Assembly: GCA_002838815.1 (NCBI GenBank) | Contig: LQGW01000052.1 | Span: forward strand, 248,001-312,000 | Direction: 5' to 3' | Length of the DNA stretch: 64,000 nucleotides | Source of the DNA: Clostridiaceae bacterium JG1575 | GTDB lineage: Bacteria; Bacillota; Clostridia; Clostridiales; Clostridiaceae | Shown: piece after piece, positions 1 to 8,950 of the stretch | Position numbering within the stretch: position 1 is the stretch's first letter | Layout: each line of letters opens with the position of its first letter | Program-made: the position numbers and the translations under genes | Notes under the pieces: model-generated | What the model saw: only the letters and a program-made list of their open reading frames with translations | What the model was told of the DNA's origin: nothing | The model's database searches: none

Positions 1-1
1 C

Positions 2-604
2 GGACTCTCCCGCGACGAGGTGGATCTCAACCAATGGTTTTCCTTATTCGCAGTGGTGTTCCAGGACGTATACGCCCTGCCCTTATCCCTCAAAGAAAAC
101 ATTACGGCAGGAGCGGCCTTGGACGAGGACAAGCTTGAGCACGCCCTACAGAGCGCGGATCTTTCGGCTCTTACCCGTCGTCTTAGCGCAGGGCTTGAAA
201 CCAAACTAGTGAAAAGCGTCTACGACGATGCCGTGGACTTATCGGGCGGAGAAATGCAAAAGCTCATGCTGGCCCGCGCCATCTACCGTGACGCCCCGTT
301 CCTGATCTTGGACGAGCCCACCGCGAGTTTGGATGCCTTGTCCGAAGAGCGCATTTACCGCGCTTACCACGAAATCAGCGCGCAAAAAACAGCCCTTTTC
401 ATCTCCCACCGCTTGGCCAGCACTCAATTCACCGATCGGGTGATCCTCTTTGAAGACGGTAAGATCCGACAAGACGGCACCCATGAAGCCCTCATGCAGC
501 AAAAAGGACCCTATCGCACCATGTACCAAGCCCAAAGCCATTATTATTCCAGTGATGCCGTATCGAAAACCCCACCTGCGGAGGACCCTTGCCATGACTT
601 TTAA
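2..604 (+). CDS. ABC transporter ATP-binding/permease protein, C-terminal part (5' end outside window)
   Basis: Only the nucleotide-binding domain of an ABC transporter lies in the window; the reading frame is open from base 2, so the start and any membrane domain lie upstream. Visible motifs are the Q-loop (FAVVFQDVY), the signature LSGGEMQ, Walker B with its glutamate (FLILDEPTASLD) and the H-loop (ISHRLA). It closely resembles the nucleotide-binding domain of the next gene, with which it overlaps by 11 bases. From the family, two such half-transporters usually form a heterodimeric exporter of peptides or drugs, and that is the likely arrangement here (inference). The substrate cannot be told from the sequence. 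Confidence 0.9.
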   Translation, partial: GLSRDEVDLNQWFSLFAVVFQDVYALPLSLKENITAGAALDEDKLEHALQSADLSALTRRLSAGLETKLVKSVYDDAVDLSGGEMQKLMLARAIYRDAPFLILDEPTASLDALSEERIYRAYHEISAQKTALFISHRLASTQFTDRVILFEDGKIRQDGTHEALMQQKGPYRTMYQAQSHYYSSDAVSKTPPAEDPCHDF

Positions 605-2504
605 AAATCGCTGGAGCATTTACGGCCAAAGCCTGAAAATTCTTTGGCAGACCGATAAAAAAACAGTGTTTCTTAGTTTAATCGTTTCCTTCATCGAAGC
701 GTTGCCCGTTATTTTCGGCGTGGTTCTTCTCGCCCAGGTGGTGGCAGGGCTCTCGGCAGGACTCCCCTTTCAAGCCGTCTTTCTTCGAACGCTTTTTTGG
801 AGCGCCTTGATTTTCCTTTTGGAGCTTTTGAAATCCGGGGATGCCTATAAAACCTATCTTTTGGAAAACCTCTCCCTTAAGCTAAAGCGCAACATTTGCG
901 AGAAGTCGCTGACGATGGATTTTGAAACGCTGGAGCACCCTTCGACCTACAATCTCTATCGAGAAATGGAGGAGCGGCAGAACTTCACCGGTCGCGGCAT
1001 CCTCTCGTTTGCTTACAGCTTACTCTCCTATACGACTGAAAGTTTTTTCACCTTATTGATTACCGGAGTTTCTTTTGTCGTCTTCTTTTTTAAGAACACG
1101 CCGGATGCCGCGCATGCCGGGATGAATTACGTCCCCTGGAATCTTTTGGTCTTGGGGACGCTGATTCTCACCTTAATTTCCGGAGCCTACGGGTTACTGA
1201 AAATCCTCGACTACGAGGGCAAGATGATTGAAGAAGTGACGCCGGGCTCCCGCTTTGGCTCCTATGTAATGAACCAGGTGCTCAATTATCAAAAAACCAA
1301 AAGCCTGCGCCTTTTCAACCAAACGCCCAGTTTCTTAAGCGAAATTCGCAGGGTCCTAAAGTCCTATCAAACCATCGCCGAAAAAACCGGCATCCTTTTG
1401 GGTCAAGCGGGCATCTTCTTTGGTTTAGGGGATTTTATCCTCCTTGCGGCCCTTTTAATCGCCTGCGGCATCAAAGTGCAGACGGGGGCCATCACCCTCT
1501 CGGAGATGGTGTATTATCTGGGGCTCTACCGCCTCTTCAATTCCTCGGGAATCATGTTCGTTCAAGGAGTGGCCCGAACCTATGCCTTAACGCCGGAGCT
1601 GGCCCTTTACCAACAATATCTCGCCTTGCCCGATCCCAAAAGCCAAACCCACATCCCCATCGAAAAGCGCCAGGATCGCGCATACGCTCTATCTCTTCGC
1701 GACGTTTCCTTCACTTACCCCAACACCAATCGCGAAGCGCTGCACCACTTATCCTTGGACCTACCCATGGGTAAAAAAATTGCCATCGTGGGCGAAAATG
1801 GTTCGGGAAAAACCACCTTCATCAAGCTCTTGACCCGTCTTTACGACCCCTCAGAGGGGGAAATCCGCTTAAATGGCTTTGACATCAAAAAATACGACTA
1901 CGAAGAATATCGCAGCCTCTTTTCCGTGGTGTTTCAGGACTTTAAGCTCTTTTGCTTGCCCTTGGACGAAAACGTCGCCTGCAGCAAAGAGGTGGATTCC
2001 ATGCGCTGCAAGCGGGCGCTCGAAGAAGCGGGTTTTGACTTTGCCAAACACAATCTGGCGCAGGGATTAAAGACCTATCTTTATAAGGATTTCAGCGAAA
2101 ACGGCGTGGAACTTTCAGGCGGCGAGGCTCAAAAAATCGCCCTGGCGCGGGCTCTTTGTAAAGACAGTCCCATCCTCATTTTGGATGAACCCACTGCCGC
2201 ATTAGACCCCCTCTCGGAAATGGCCCTTTACGAGCGCTTTTCAGAAATCACTGGGGATCGTCTGGCCCTATACATCTCTCACCGCTTGGCTTCTTGCCGA
2301 TTCTGTGATGAAATCCTAGTTTTTAAACAAGGGCGTATCGTCCAGAGGGGCACCCATGAGCGGCTCTTGGCGGACGCGAAGGGACACTACTATAAACTCT
2401 GGCACGCTCAGGCCTCGTATTATGAAAAATCCCCGAAGCAAGATTCGACCCCTTCGGGCCTCACGAAAATGCCTCACTTAGAGGATTCTGGCGTGATACA
2501 ATAA
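594..2504 (+). CDS. ABC exporter half-transporter, fused permease and ATPase
   Basis: A 636-residue protein. The N-terminal half has about six hydrophobic segments (roughly residues 20-330) in the pattern of a type-1 ABC exporter. The C-terminal half is a nucleotide-binding domain with Walker A GENGSGKTT, Q-loop FSVVFQDF, signature LSGGEAQ, Walker B ILILDEPTAALD and H-loop ISHRLA. The start is ATG 594, preceded by GGAGG at 580-584; the longer open frame upstream has no ribosome site and overlaps the preceding gene. It probably pairs with the preceding subunit as a heterodimeric exporter. The two-component pair just downstream on the same strand suggests a peptide-sensing or bacteriocin-type locus, but no precursor peptide is visible here. 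Confidence 0.93.
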   Translation: MTFKNRWSIYGQSLKILWQTDKKTVFLSLIVSFIEALPVIFGVVLLAQVVAGLSAGLPFQAVFLRTLFWSALIFLLELLKSGDAYKTYLLENLSLKLKRNICEKSLTMDFETLEHPSTYNLYREMEERQNFTGRGILSFAYSLLSYTTESFFTLLITGVSFVVFFFKNTPDAAHAGMNYVPWNLLVLGTLILTLISGAYGLLKILDYEGKMIEEVTPGSRFGSYVMNQVLNYQKTKSLRLFNQTPSFLSEIRRVLKSYQTIAEKTGILLGQAGIFFGLGDFILLAALLIACGIKVQTGAITLSEMVYYLGLYRLFNSSGIMFVQGVARTYALTPELALYQQYLALPDPKSQTHIPIEKRQDRAYALSLRDVSFTYPNTNREALHHLSLDLPMGKKIAIVGENGSGKTTFIKLLTRLYDPSEGEIRLNGFDIKKYDYEEYRSLFSVVFQDFKLFCLPLDENVACSKEVDSMRCKRALEEAGFDFAKHNLAQGLKTYLYKDFSENGVELSGGEAQKIALARALCKDSPILILDEPTAALDPLSEMALYERFSEITGDRLALYISHRLASCRFCDEILVFKQGRIVQRGTHERLLADAKGHYYKLWHAQASYYEKSPKQDSTPSGLTKMPHLEDSGVIQ

Positions 2505-2555
2505 AAACAACCCTCAGCCTAGGGGGAAATACGCCGATTCAGGAGGAAGGAGCGA

Positions 2556-3284
2556 ATGGGAACGCTGCATATTGCTATACTAGAAGATGAGCCCACTGCC
2601 TTACGTCTTTTACAGGCCGCCCTCAAAGAATCCAGCGCGGAGCTGGGCCTTTTTGTTCAACTTCACCCCTTCTCCGGCGCTGCCCCCTTTTGGTTGGCTT
2701 ATGAGGAATTGCCGCTGGACGCCGTATTTTTAGACATCATGATGCCGGGAGAATCGGGTCTTGAAGTGGCGCGTACCCTACGCGAAAAGGAAGACCCCGC
2801 CCGGGAGCTTGAGTTGGTTTTTTTAACGGGCACTAAGGAATATGCCTTGGACGGCTATGCGGTGAATGCCTTGGGGTACTTGGTCAAGCCCTTCGCCAAG
2901 GATCGTCTGAAGGATCTTTTGGCGCACATCGCCAAAAAGCGCAGCACGCAAGAGCCTCTCGTGGTGTTGCCCACCCCGGAGGGTCTGGTGCGCCTCTCTC
3001 CTGCCAGCATTCTTTACGCAAAAGCCCGCGGGCATCAACTGGAGGTGGTTACCCATCGAGAAACCATTACCCTTCGCATGCCCCTGCGGACGTTGGAAGC
3101 GCTTTTACCCAAGGACTCCTTCTGCCTTTGTCACCGCTCGTTTTTGATCAACATCCGCCGAATGGAGCGCCTAAAGCGCAACACCGTCGTTCTGGAGGGC
3201 GGCTGCGAACTTCCCGTGTCCCGCGCATCGTATAAGGAGGTCCATGGTCATTTTATCCGTGAAAACAGCCTTTTGGGGCTCTAA
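2556..3284 (+). CDS. LytTR-family response regulator
   Basis: A 242-residue response regulator. The receiver domain (about residues 1-125) has the acidic pocket ED at 10-11 and phosphoacceptor Asp60 in AVFLDIMMPG, with the conserved Lys in LVKPF. The C-terminal domain (about 135-238) is a LytTR DNA-binding domain, recognisable from YAKARGHQLEV and FCLCHRSFLINI. A strong AGGAGGA lies just before ATG 2556. The gene overlaps the downstream kinase gene by 41 bases, so the two are translated together. LytTR regulators of this type (AgrA, ComE, BlpR families) usually control peptide quorum sensing, bacteriocin or virulence genes; the adjacent ABC exporter fits that, but the target is inferred. Confidence 0.93.
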   Translation: MGTLHIAILEDEPTALRLLQAALKESSAELGLFVQLHPFSGAAPFWLAYEELPLDAVFLDIMMPGESGLEVARTLREKEDPARELELVFLTGTKEYALDGYAVNALGYLVKPFAKDRLKDLLAHIAKKRSTQEPLVVLPTPEGLVRLSPASILYAKARGHQLEVVTHRETITLRMPLRTLEALLPKDSFCLCHRSFLINIRRMERLKRNTVVLEGGCELPVSRASYKEVHGHFIRENSLLGL

Positions 3285-4065
3285 CGCCCCCCTTTTTCTC
3301 TCCCTTTTGGCCTTGACGCTTCTTAGTTACCCCATTGCCCGCTGGGTCAAAAAGCGCTTGGCGAAGATGTACGACGAGCGCATTGAAGCCTTTCAGCGCG
3401 ACCTTTTGAGTACACACTCCAAGGAAGTAGAGAGCATCTATCGGCAGATGCGCAGCTGGAAACACGATTGGAAAAATCAACTGCAAACCATGGAGGCGTT
3501 TGTGCTTTTGGGCCAACCAGAAGATCTCTTACCGTATCTTAAAGAGCTCAACACCGGATTGGATCGGGTGGATTCCTTAGTAAAAAGTGGGAATCTGATG
3601 CTGGACGCCATCCTCAACGCAAAGCTCACCCTCGCCAAGGAACAGGGAATTCCTTACGACGTACGGGTCAGTGTGCCCCGTCCGCTTTTTGTCCGGGAAG
3701 TGGATCTTTGCTCCCTCGTGGGGAACCTCCTAAATAACGCTCTGGAAGCCAGTCAGGCAGCGCCTTCGCCAGAAGAGGCCTTAATTCGCGTTTACATGGC
3801 CCCCCTCAAGCACCAGCTCTACCTTTGCGTGACCAATAAAACCTTTGTGGCCTACCGAGAGGAACACGGCCGCTTAATAACCACCAAACCCGGAGCAGAT
3901 CATGGCTTCGGTCTTGCCAGCATTGATACCATTGCCGAAAAATACGACGGCTTTGTCAATCGGCAGTACGAAGAAGGAATATTCGCCACGGAAGTTTTCC
4001 TAAGCCCCCCAGAAGAGCCCCACACGGTAAATAAAGAGTCCATCAATAGGAGCGGCAGGGATTGA
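3244..4065 (+). CDS. GHKL-type sensor histidine kinase
   Basis: A 273-residue kinase with one predicted membrane segment near the N-terminus (about residues 15-32) followed by a cytoplasmic helix. The phosphoacceptor is probably His74 in SWKHDWKNQL; the N-box is GNLLNNALEA (about 160-169) and the G-box DHGFGLASI (about 219-227), typical of the AgrC/ComD/CitA-like GHKL class. AgrC-type kinases normally have six or seven membrane segments; this one lacks them, so it must sense a signal through a short membrane anchor or a partner, possibly the neighbouring ABC exporter (inference). AAGGAGG at 3234-3240 precedes ATG 3244, inside the end of the response regulator gene. Confidence 0.9.
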   Translation: MVILSVKTAFWGSNAPLFLSLLALTLLSYPIARWVKKRLAKMYDERIEAFQRDLLSTHSKEVESIYRQMRSWKHDWKNQLQTMEAFVLLGQPEDLLPYLKELNTGLDRVDSLVKSGNLMLDAILNAKLTLAKEQGIPYDVRVSVPRPLFVREVDLCSLVGNLLNNALEASQAAPSPEEALIRVYMAPLKHQLYLCVTNKTFVAYREEHGRLITTKPGADHGFGLASIDTIAEKYDGFVNRQYEEGIFATEVFLSPPEEPHTVNKESINRSGRD

Positions 4066-4085
4066 AGATCCTTACCGCTCCTATT
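4045..4085. terminator. Inverted repeat between convergent genes (probable terminator)
   Basis: A perfect 11-base inverted repeat, AATAGGAGCGG (4045-4055) and CCGCTCCTATT (4075-4085), with further pairing in the loop (AGGGAT/ATCCTT, one mismatch). It overlaps the stop codon of the histidine kinase gene and sits between it and the convergent small membrane protein gene. There is no T-run on either strand, so termination efficiency is uncertain. Confidence 0.5.
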
Positions 4086-4092
4086 GGGTTAA

Positions 4093-4383
4093 TTATGGAT
4101 GCTGTAGCTCGGATTTTTTGCGAAAAAGCGAGCAGGAATTTAGACCGATGGATCCGAGGGCAGCGATCCATAAAAAAGGGCTCAGCGTCGGCATGGTATC
4201 CATCAGACCTCCGAGATCCCCCCGCATCACGCGGGCCGCTCCATCGGCATAAAAAGAACAAAGGGTCAAGATCGTTAAGGACATACTCAAAAACCGGAAC
4301 CCTCTGGCCTCTTTATGTTGTGACGTTCGCCATAAATTCATGAGGGCAAAAACTAGGGCCCCTACGCCAAGAACCATCCACAT
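4093..4383 (-). CDS. Small hypothetical membrane protein
   Basis: A 96-residue protein I do not recognise. Three hydrophobic stretches are seen at about residues 2-17, 29-46 and 64-82, with a charged tail ending in RKKSELQHP. The start ATG at 4383 has GGAGG six bases upstream; a possible promoter TTGTCA, 18 bases, TACGAT lies just before it, which argues for a real gene and against the longer frame that starts 60 bases upstream. It lies downstream of recA in the same orientation but has its own promoter and a hairpin separates them. Function unknown. Confidence 0.6.
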   Translation of the reverse strand: MWMVLGVGALVFALMNLWRTSQHKEARGFRFLSMSLTILTLCSFYADGAARVMRGDLGGLMDTMPTLSPFLWIAALGSIGLNSCSLFRKKSELQHP

Positions 4384-4470
4384 CCCAGACCTCCGAAAAC
4401 GTTCGTTTTCCAGATCGTAGCACAGCGCCTTCGACTTTGACAACTAAAAAAACAGATTTGATGAAAGAAA

Positions 4471-4518
4471 CCCCTCCGAAGATCCCATGAGGCACTAGGG
4501 ATTCGGAGGGGGCTTTTT
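4471..4518. terminator. Terminator hairpin downstream of recA
   Basis: CCCCTCCGAA (4471-4480) pairs perfectly with TTCGGAGGGG (4502-4511). On the plus strand it is followed by GCTTTTTTT; on the minus strand, the direction of recA, it is followed by TTTCTTTC. It therefore looks bidirectional, ending recA and blocking plus-strand read-through from the kinase operon. Confidence 0.75.
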
Positions 4519-4540
4519 TTGGGGGCAAGGGAGGGTGTGT

Positions 4541-5572
4541 TTATTCCGCCCCCGCTTCCCCTTCTTTGACTCCGTCTAAGAGAGGCAGTCCATGCTTTTC
4601 CCGGATCTTATTTTCGATCAAAAGCGCCAGATCCTTGTTCTCTGCCAGATACTTCTTGGCGTTTTCTCGGCCCTGGCCCAGGCGGGTTTCCTCATAGTTG
4701 AACCAAGCGCCGGATTTTCCAACGATGCTCTCCTTCACCCCCACATCGAGAATGTTTCCTTCTCGGGAGATGCCGCCGTTATACATAATATCGAATTCCG
4801 CGGTCCGAAACGGCGGAGCGACTTTGTTTTTCGTGACCTTAATGCGAGTGCGGTTTCCTTGGAATTCATCGCCGGATTTGATGGAATCCGTGCGGCGCAC
4901 ATCCAGGCGCACAGAGGAGTAAAACTTTAAGGCGCGACCTCCAGGCGTAGTTTCGGGGTTTCCGAACATTACGCCGACTTTTTCACGCAACTGGTTGATG
5001 AAGACCACACAGCAGTGACTTTTGCTGATGGAGGCGGTGAGCTTGCGAAGCGCCTGGGACATCAAGCGAGCTTGAAGGCCAACATGGGTATCGCCCATCT
5101 CCCCTTCGATTTCAGCGCGGGGCACCAAAGCAGCTACGGAGTCCACCACCACGATGTCCACGGCATTAGAGCGCACCAAGGCTTCGGTGATCTCCAAGGC
5201 CTGTTCACCGGTATCGGGTTGAGAGACGATGAGGTTGTCGATGTCCACGCCGATGACTTTAGCGTATTGGGGATCTAGGGCATGCTCTGCGTCAATGAAT
5301 GCCGCGATGCCGCCGAGCTTTTGCGCCTCGGCAATCATGTGCAAGGTGACGGTGGTTTTTCCGGAGGATTCCGGTCCGTAGACCTCAATAATCCGGCCGC
5401 GGGGGACGCCGCCGATGCCTAGGGCGATGTCCAAATCCAAGCAGCCCGTGGGAATGGATTCCACATTCAGCTTGGCATCATCCCCGAGTTTCATGATGGC
5501 GCCTTTGCCGAACTGTTTTTCGATCTGGTTCATCGCCGCTTCAATGGCTTTTAGTTTATCTGTATTTGGCAT
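4541..5572 (-). CDS. recA: Recombinase RecA
   Basis: A 343-residue RecA of normal length. It forms ATP-dependent filaments on single-stranded DNA, catalyses strand exchange and stimulates LexA self-cleavage. Visible features are the N-terminal helix ending GKGAIMKLG, Walker [10 protein letters not shown], the DNA-binding loop region around [13 protein letters not shown], and [14 protein letters not shown]. The start ATG at 5572 follows GAGAGGAG. Its promoter carries a perfect LexA box (see 5591-5637), so it is SOS-regulated as in other Bacillota. A hairpin terminator follows. The acidic C-terminal tail (KEGEAGAE) is short but normal. Confidence 0.99.
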   Translation of the reverse strand: MPNTDKLKAIEAAMNQIEKQFGKGAIMKLGDDAKLNVESIPTGCLDLDIALGIGGVPRGRIIEVYGPESSGKTTVTLHMIAEAQKLGGIAAFIDAEHALDPQYAKVIGVDIDNLIVSQPDTGEQALEITEALVRSNAVDIVVVDSVAALVPRAEIEGEMGDTHVGLQARLMSQALRKLTASISKSHCCVVFINQLREKVGVMFGNPETTPGGRALKFYSSVRLDVRRTDSIKSGDEFQGNRTRIKVTKNKVAPPFRTAEFDIMYNGGISREGNILDVGVKESIVGKSGAWFNYEETRLGQGRENAKKYLAENKDLALLIENKIREKHGLPLLDGVKEGEAGAE

Positions 5573-5590
5573 GGTGATCTCCTCTCAATA

Positions 5591-5637
5591 GAACATTCGT
5601 TCTAGTTCATTATATTCAGGCGGTGAAGAAAATGCAA
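5591..5637 (-). promoter_or_regulatory. recA promoter with LexA (SOS) operator
   Basis: Reading the minus strand: -35 TTGCAT (5637-5632), a 17-base spacer, -10 TATAAT (5614-5609), then the operator GAACGAATGTTC (5602-5591). This is a perfect GAAC-N4-GTTC palindrome of the Gram-positive LexA/DinR type, placed over the transcription start where a repressor would block it. The recA ribosome site follows within 20 bases. Confidence 0.92.
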
Positions 5638-5728
5638 GATGTCCCAAAAAGGCAAATCGTTCCCCTTCCCTTAGAGGCATTATGTTGCGACCTGGACCTA
5701 ATTATACAATTCCTTTCGGACAAAGATG

Positions 5729-6823
5729 TTAAGGGCTGCCTTGAACTTTTTTGCGGTACACCCGATCGATTTCAAGAAGAATATCATCCTGCGGCGCGGC
5801 TTCCATGGCTTTAAGGAATAAATACTCGGCTTCAGAGACTTCTCCGATTTCATAAAGGGCGATGATGAGGTTGGTCATGGGGCCCAGCTCATGACCCGCG
5901 TCATAGACGGTCTGAAAATAGGCTTTGGCGGTGGCAAAATCTTCTAAGAGCGCGTAATTGAGGCCCAATTCATGGAGGACATCCATGTACTCAGGATCCA
6001 AGCTCTGCGCTTCCTCCAAGTAGAAGATGGCTTTTTCATAATTGCCCAGGAGGCGATGCGCCACGGCCATGGCGTAGATGAGCCGAGGATTGGTGCCTTC
6101 GCTTTGGCGCAATTCGTTGAAGGAGACCAGGGCCTGGGCCGGATCCTCAGCCAAAAGCTCATAGGCGCGCTCTGCTTTTTGATTGCGCTCGAGCATTTCC
6201 AAGAGCCCGGTGACTTCGTCGGTGGCTTCTCCGCCCAAGGACAGATACTCCCGCAGGTCTCGAAGCGCCTTCTCATCCTCCCCTCGTTGATGAAAGAGCG
6301 AGCCGCAGATCAGCCATCCCATGGGATTTTGATTGGCTTTCGCTTTTTCCGCCAAAGCCAAAACCTCATCGCCGTATTCCTCTGAGGAGAGCACCAGATC
6401 CTCGCCAATGGACAACAAGAGCGTTTCAGTAGCTTTAGAAGGGAGGGCGTCGCAAAGCCCCTTCAAGAGTAAAAAGGCATCCTTGGTGGACTCTCCGGCC
6501 TCCTCGGCCAAAAGCATTTTGACTTGATGCTTGATGTGCCCCTCTGCATCTGGGAAGCCTTTAAGCATCGCCCGATAATCCGAGGCATAAGTGAACTGGG
6601 GATCCGCCCCTAAGGCCAGGGCCGCCCCGGAAATAAACTCAGTGACGGGCAAATCCTTGGGAACGCGCCCATTTTGAATCTCCTCCACCAAAAAAGAGGG
6701 GGCGATGGGGACATACAATGGCCCCTTCGCCTGACCCAGAGAGGGCGCTTGGAATAATTCGGCCGCCTTATCGCGATTGAGCTCTAAGAACAGCAGTCGG
6801 TTGAGTCGTTGATTGAGTTGCAT
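5729..6823 (-). CDS. TPR-repeat protein
   Basis: A 364-residue soluble protein without signal peptide. The C-terminal part (about 160-360) consists of tetratricopeptide-like helical repeats, for example NPRLIYAMAVAHRLLGNYEK and the following DPEYMDVLHELGLNYALLED. The N-terminal half is helical and unrecognised. The start ATG at 6823 has AAGGAG seven bases upstream. It lies between phosphoglucomutase and recA on the same strand; recA has its own promoter, so only the first two are likely co-transcribed. TPR proteins act as interaction scaffolds; no specific role can be read. Confidence 0.85.
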   Translation of the reverse strand: MQLNQRLNRLLFLELNRDKAAELFQAPSLGQAKGPLYVPIAPSFLVEEIQNGRVPKDLPVTEFISGAALALGADPQFTYASDYRAMLKGFPDAEGHIKHQVKMLLAEEAGESTKDAFLLLKGLCDALPSKATETLLLSIGEDLVLSSEEYGDEVLALAEKAKANQNPMGWLICGSLFHQRGEDEKALRDLREYLSLGGEATDEVTGLLEMLERNQKAERAYELLAEDPAQALVSFNELRQSEGTNPRLIYAMAVAHRLLGNYEKAIFYLEEAQSLDPEYMDVLHELGLNYALLEDFATAKAYFQTVYDAGHELGPMTNLIIALYEIGEVSEAEYLFLKAMEAAPQDDILLEIDRVYRKKVQGSP

Positions 6824-6911
6824 GAAGGTACTCCTTTATAGATGCTTCGGCCAAGTGGTGCGCCATGGCGTCATAAGACGAGGAAAAAGCAGTCCTTTGC
6901 GGCTCCTTTTG

Positions 6912-8639
6912 TTATTCTTCGAAGGAGCGCTGGACCCAGCCGTCCATGACGCCTCGAAAGCGCTCCATGGCCTGATGAGCCTCTGGCGCGTTTGCAGCAC
7001 GCACCGCAAGATAGGCTTTCATTTTGGGCTCCGTGCCCGAGGGGCGAATGACAAACCACGAGTCGTCCGCCAGCATGAATTTAATTACGTTGGATTGGGG
7101 GAGGGTCAAAAGATGCTCCGTGCCGTCCAAGCGATGCTCACGGCTGGTCCAAAAATCCTGCTTGATCAGCACAGGAACCCCATCCACTTCTTTTAGATCC
7201 AATCCGCGGAAAAAGTCCAAAGAGCGCCGAATCTCTTCGGCACCGGCGCGACCGCCGCGGGCGTAGGATTCTGTGACTTCCTCATAGGTGCCGTAGGTGG
7301 CATACACTTCCATTAGGGCATCGTAAAGCGTCATATTCCGGCTCTTATAGTAGAGCGCCATTTCCGCCACCAGCATGGCGGTGACCACCGCGTCCTTATC
7401 CCGGGTGAAGGTCCCGGCCGAGTAGCCAAAGGATTCTTCAAAGCCAAAAATAAATTCGTAGCTGCCTTCTTGTAAGAATTCTTCGATTTTCTCACCGATG
7501 TATTTAAATCCTGTGAGAACATTAAAGAGCGTGACGCCGTAATGGTCGCAGATTTTTTGCACGCTTTCCGTGGAGACGATGGTCTTAATCACTGCGGCGT
7601 TTTTCGGCAACCGCCCCTCTTGCTTTAAGGCAAGAAGCATATAATGGGTCAACAGCATGCCGGTTTGGTTGCCCGACAAAACGCGCATGGCGCCGCTGGC
7701 GTCCTGCACCAAAACGCCCAAGCGGTCGGCATCAGGATCCGTGCCAAAAATGAGATCCGCATCGATGGATCGATTCATCTCCAAGGCCAGGGCAAAGACG
7801 CTCGGGTCTTCCGGATTGGGATAGGGCGCCGTGGGGAACTGCCCATCGGGCCGCTCTTGCTCGGGAACCACGTACACTTTTTCATAGCCCTGCTCTTTTA
7901 AAATGGTGCGCACGGGGACGTTGCCGGTTCCGTGCAACGGCGTATAAATGATTTTCAAATCCTTGGCGTGCTGGGCAATAAGATCCCGCTTCACCGACAA
8001 GGTTTTAATGGATTCATAATAGGCTCGATCCACGTCCTCGCCAATGAGGATGATTTGCCCTGTGGCGATGGCGGCCTCGTAATTCATCGCCGGTAGATCT
8101 GCATAGGAGTGAATTCCCTGAATCTTCGCGAAAATCTCCGCCGCTTCTTCGTCGGTGACCTGTCCGCCGTAGCCCGAGTAGACTTTGTAGCCGTTGTACT
8201 GCTTGGGGTTATGGGAGGCGGTGATGACGATGCCGCCATCCGCTTCTAAGTGCCGCACGGCAAAGGACAACAAGGGTACGGGCCGTAACTCTCGGAACAA
8301 ATAGACCGTGTGCCCTTCTTGGGCTAAAATTCTTGCCGCCAAACGAGCAAATTCGGGAGATTTGATGCGGCAGTCGTAGGCGATGACGACCTTCGCCCGT
8401 CCGTAATTCTGGCTTAAATATCGGGCATAGCCCAACGTGGCCTTCCCCACCGTATGCTCATTCATTCGGTTGGTGCCCGCGCCTAAAACTCCTCGTAAAC
8501 CCGCCGTTCCAAAGGATAATTCCTGATAAAAGCGGTCTTCGATCTCCCGTTCGTCCGTAAGGGCTTTCAATTCCTTGCGGTACTCCGGCAAAATGGCTTC
8601 ATCGTTGAGCCATTGACGGTAGACTTCTTGATAATCCAT
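6912..8639 (-). CDS. Phosphoglucomutase/phosphomannomutase
   Basis: A 575-residue alpha-D-phosphohexomutase that interconverts the 1- and 6-phosphates of glucose (or mannose), feeding cell-envelope and glycogen precursors. The catalytic phosphoserine is Ser142 in ITASHNP; the metal loop is DPDADRLGV; the sugar-binding loop is GFEESFGYS; the phosphate-binding loop near the C-terminus is RPSGTEPK. The length matches the PgcA-like group of Bacillota. I chose ATG 8639 because AAAGGAGG precedes it; an upstream in-frame ATG at 8678 has no ribosome site. A possible -10 (TATAAT) is at 8697-8692 on the minus strand. PgcA is the likely B. subtilis counterpart. Confidence 0.95.
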   Translation of the reverse strand: MDYQEVYRQWLNDEAILPEYRKELKALTDEREIEDRFYQELSFGTAGLRGVLGAGTNRMNEHTVGKATLGYARYLSQNYGRAKVVIAYDCRIKSPEFARLAARILAQEGHTVYLFRELRPVPLLSFAVRHLEADGGIVITASHNPKQYNGYKVYSGYGGQVTDEEAAEIFAKIQGIHSYADLPAMNYEAAIATGQIILIGEDVDRAYYESIKTLSVKRDLIAQHAKDLKIIYTPLHGTGNVPVRTILKEQGYEKVYVVPEQERPDGQFPTAPYPNPEDPSVFALALEMNRSIDADLIFGTDPDADRLGVLVQDASGAMRVLSGNQTGMLLTHYMLLALKQEGRLPKNAAVIKTIVSTESVQKICDHYGVTLFNVLTGFKYIGEKIEEFLQEGSYEFIFGFEESFGYSAGTFTRDKDAVVTAMLVAEMALYYKSRNMTLYDALMEVYATYGTYEEVTESYARGGRAGAEEIRRSLDFFRGLDLKEVDGVPVLIKQDFWTSREHRLDGTEHLLTLPQSNVIKFMLADDSWFVIRPSGTEPKMKAYLAVRAANAPEAHQAMERFRGVMDGWVQRSFEE

Positions 8640-8780
8640 AGCGGATCCTCCTTTATAAAGGGCGCCTTGCGCGAACACCCCATCTCATTTTATTATACAT
8701 GCAATCGGGTCCATCCCTGCGGGAAAAATGAAAAAACACCGGCGGCGCGGGGGGCTTAGCGAAAAAGCTGGCTGCGTTCA

Positions 8781-8950
8781 TTGAATCTGCGCAGTGTTTA
8801 TACTAGAATAAAAAGTGTTTCTCCATTTAGAGGAACCGGCTAAAAAATCTCTTCTTGGGCCATACCAAAGATAAACCCTGCCCTTGCCCAAGCCTCGCCT
8901 TCGAGGGACAGTGCAGCACTAAAGATTACAGGAAGGACGGTGGCAGTTCA
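8781..8950 (+). promoter_or_regulatory. Promoter and ~135-base leader of the decarboxylase gene
   Basis: The promoter is -35 TTGAAT (8781-8786), a 17-base spacer, and -10 TAGAAT (8804-8809). The transcript would then have about 135 bases before the start codon. The leader contains CTTGGGC and GCCCAAG as an inverted repeat and other possible stems, but no T-run terminator and no riboswitch class I can name. The rest of the gap back to 8640 holds the phosphoglucomutase promoter region and nothing else recognisable. Confidence 0.6.

Noticed and set aside
4391-4410. A second LexA-like site (GTTCG repeat) upstream of the small membrane gene
   Set aside because: It does not fit GAAC-N4-GTTC; spacing and arms are wrong.
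8816-8950. A lysine or guanidine (ykkC) riboswitch before the decarboxylase
   Set aside because: I could not find the conserved core of either class by eye; only generic inverted repeats.
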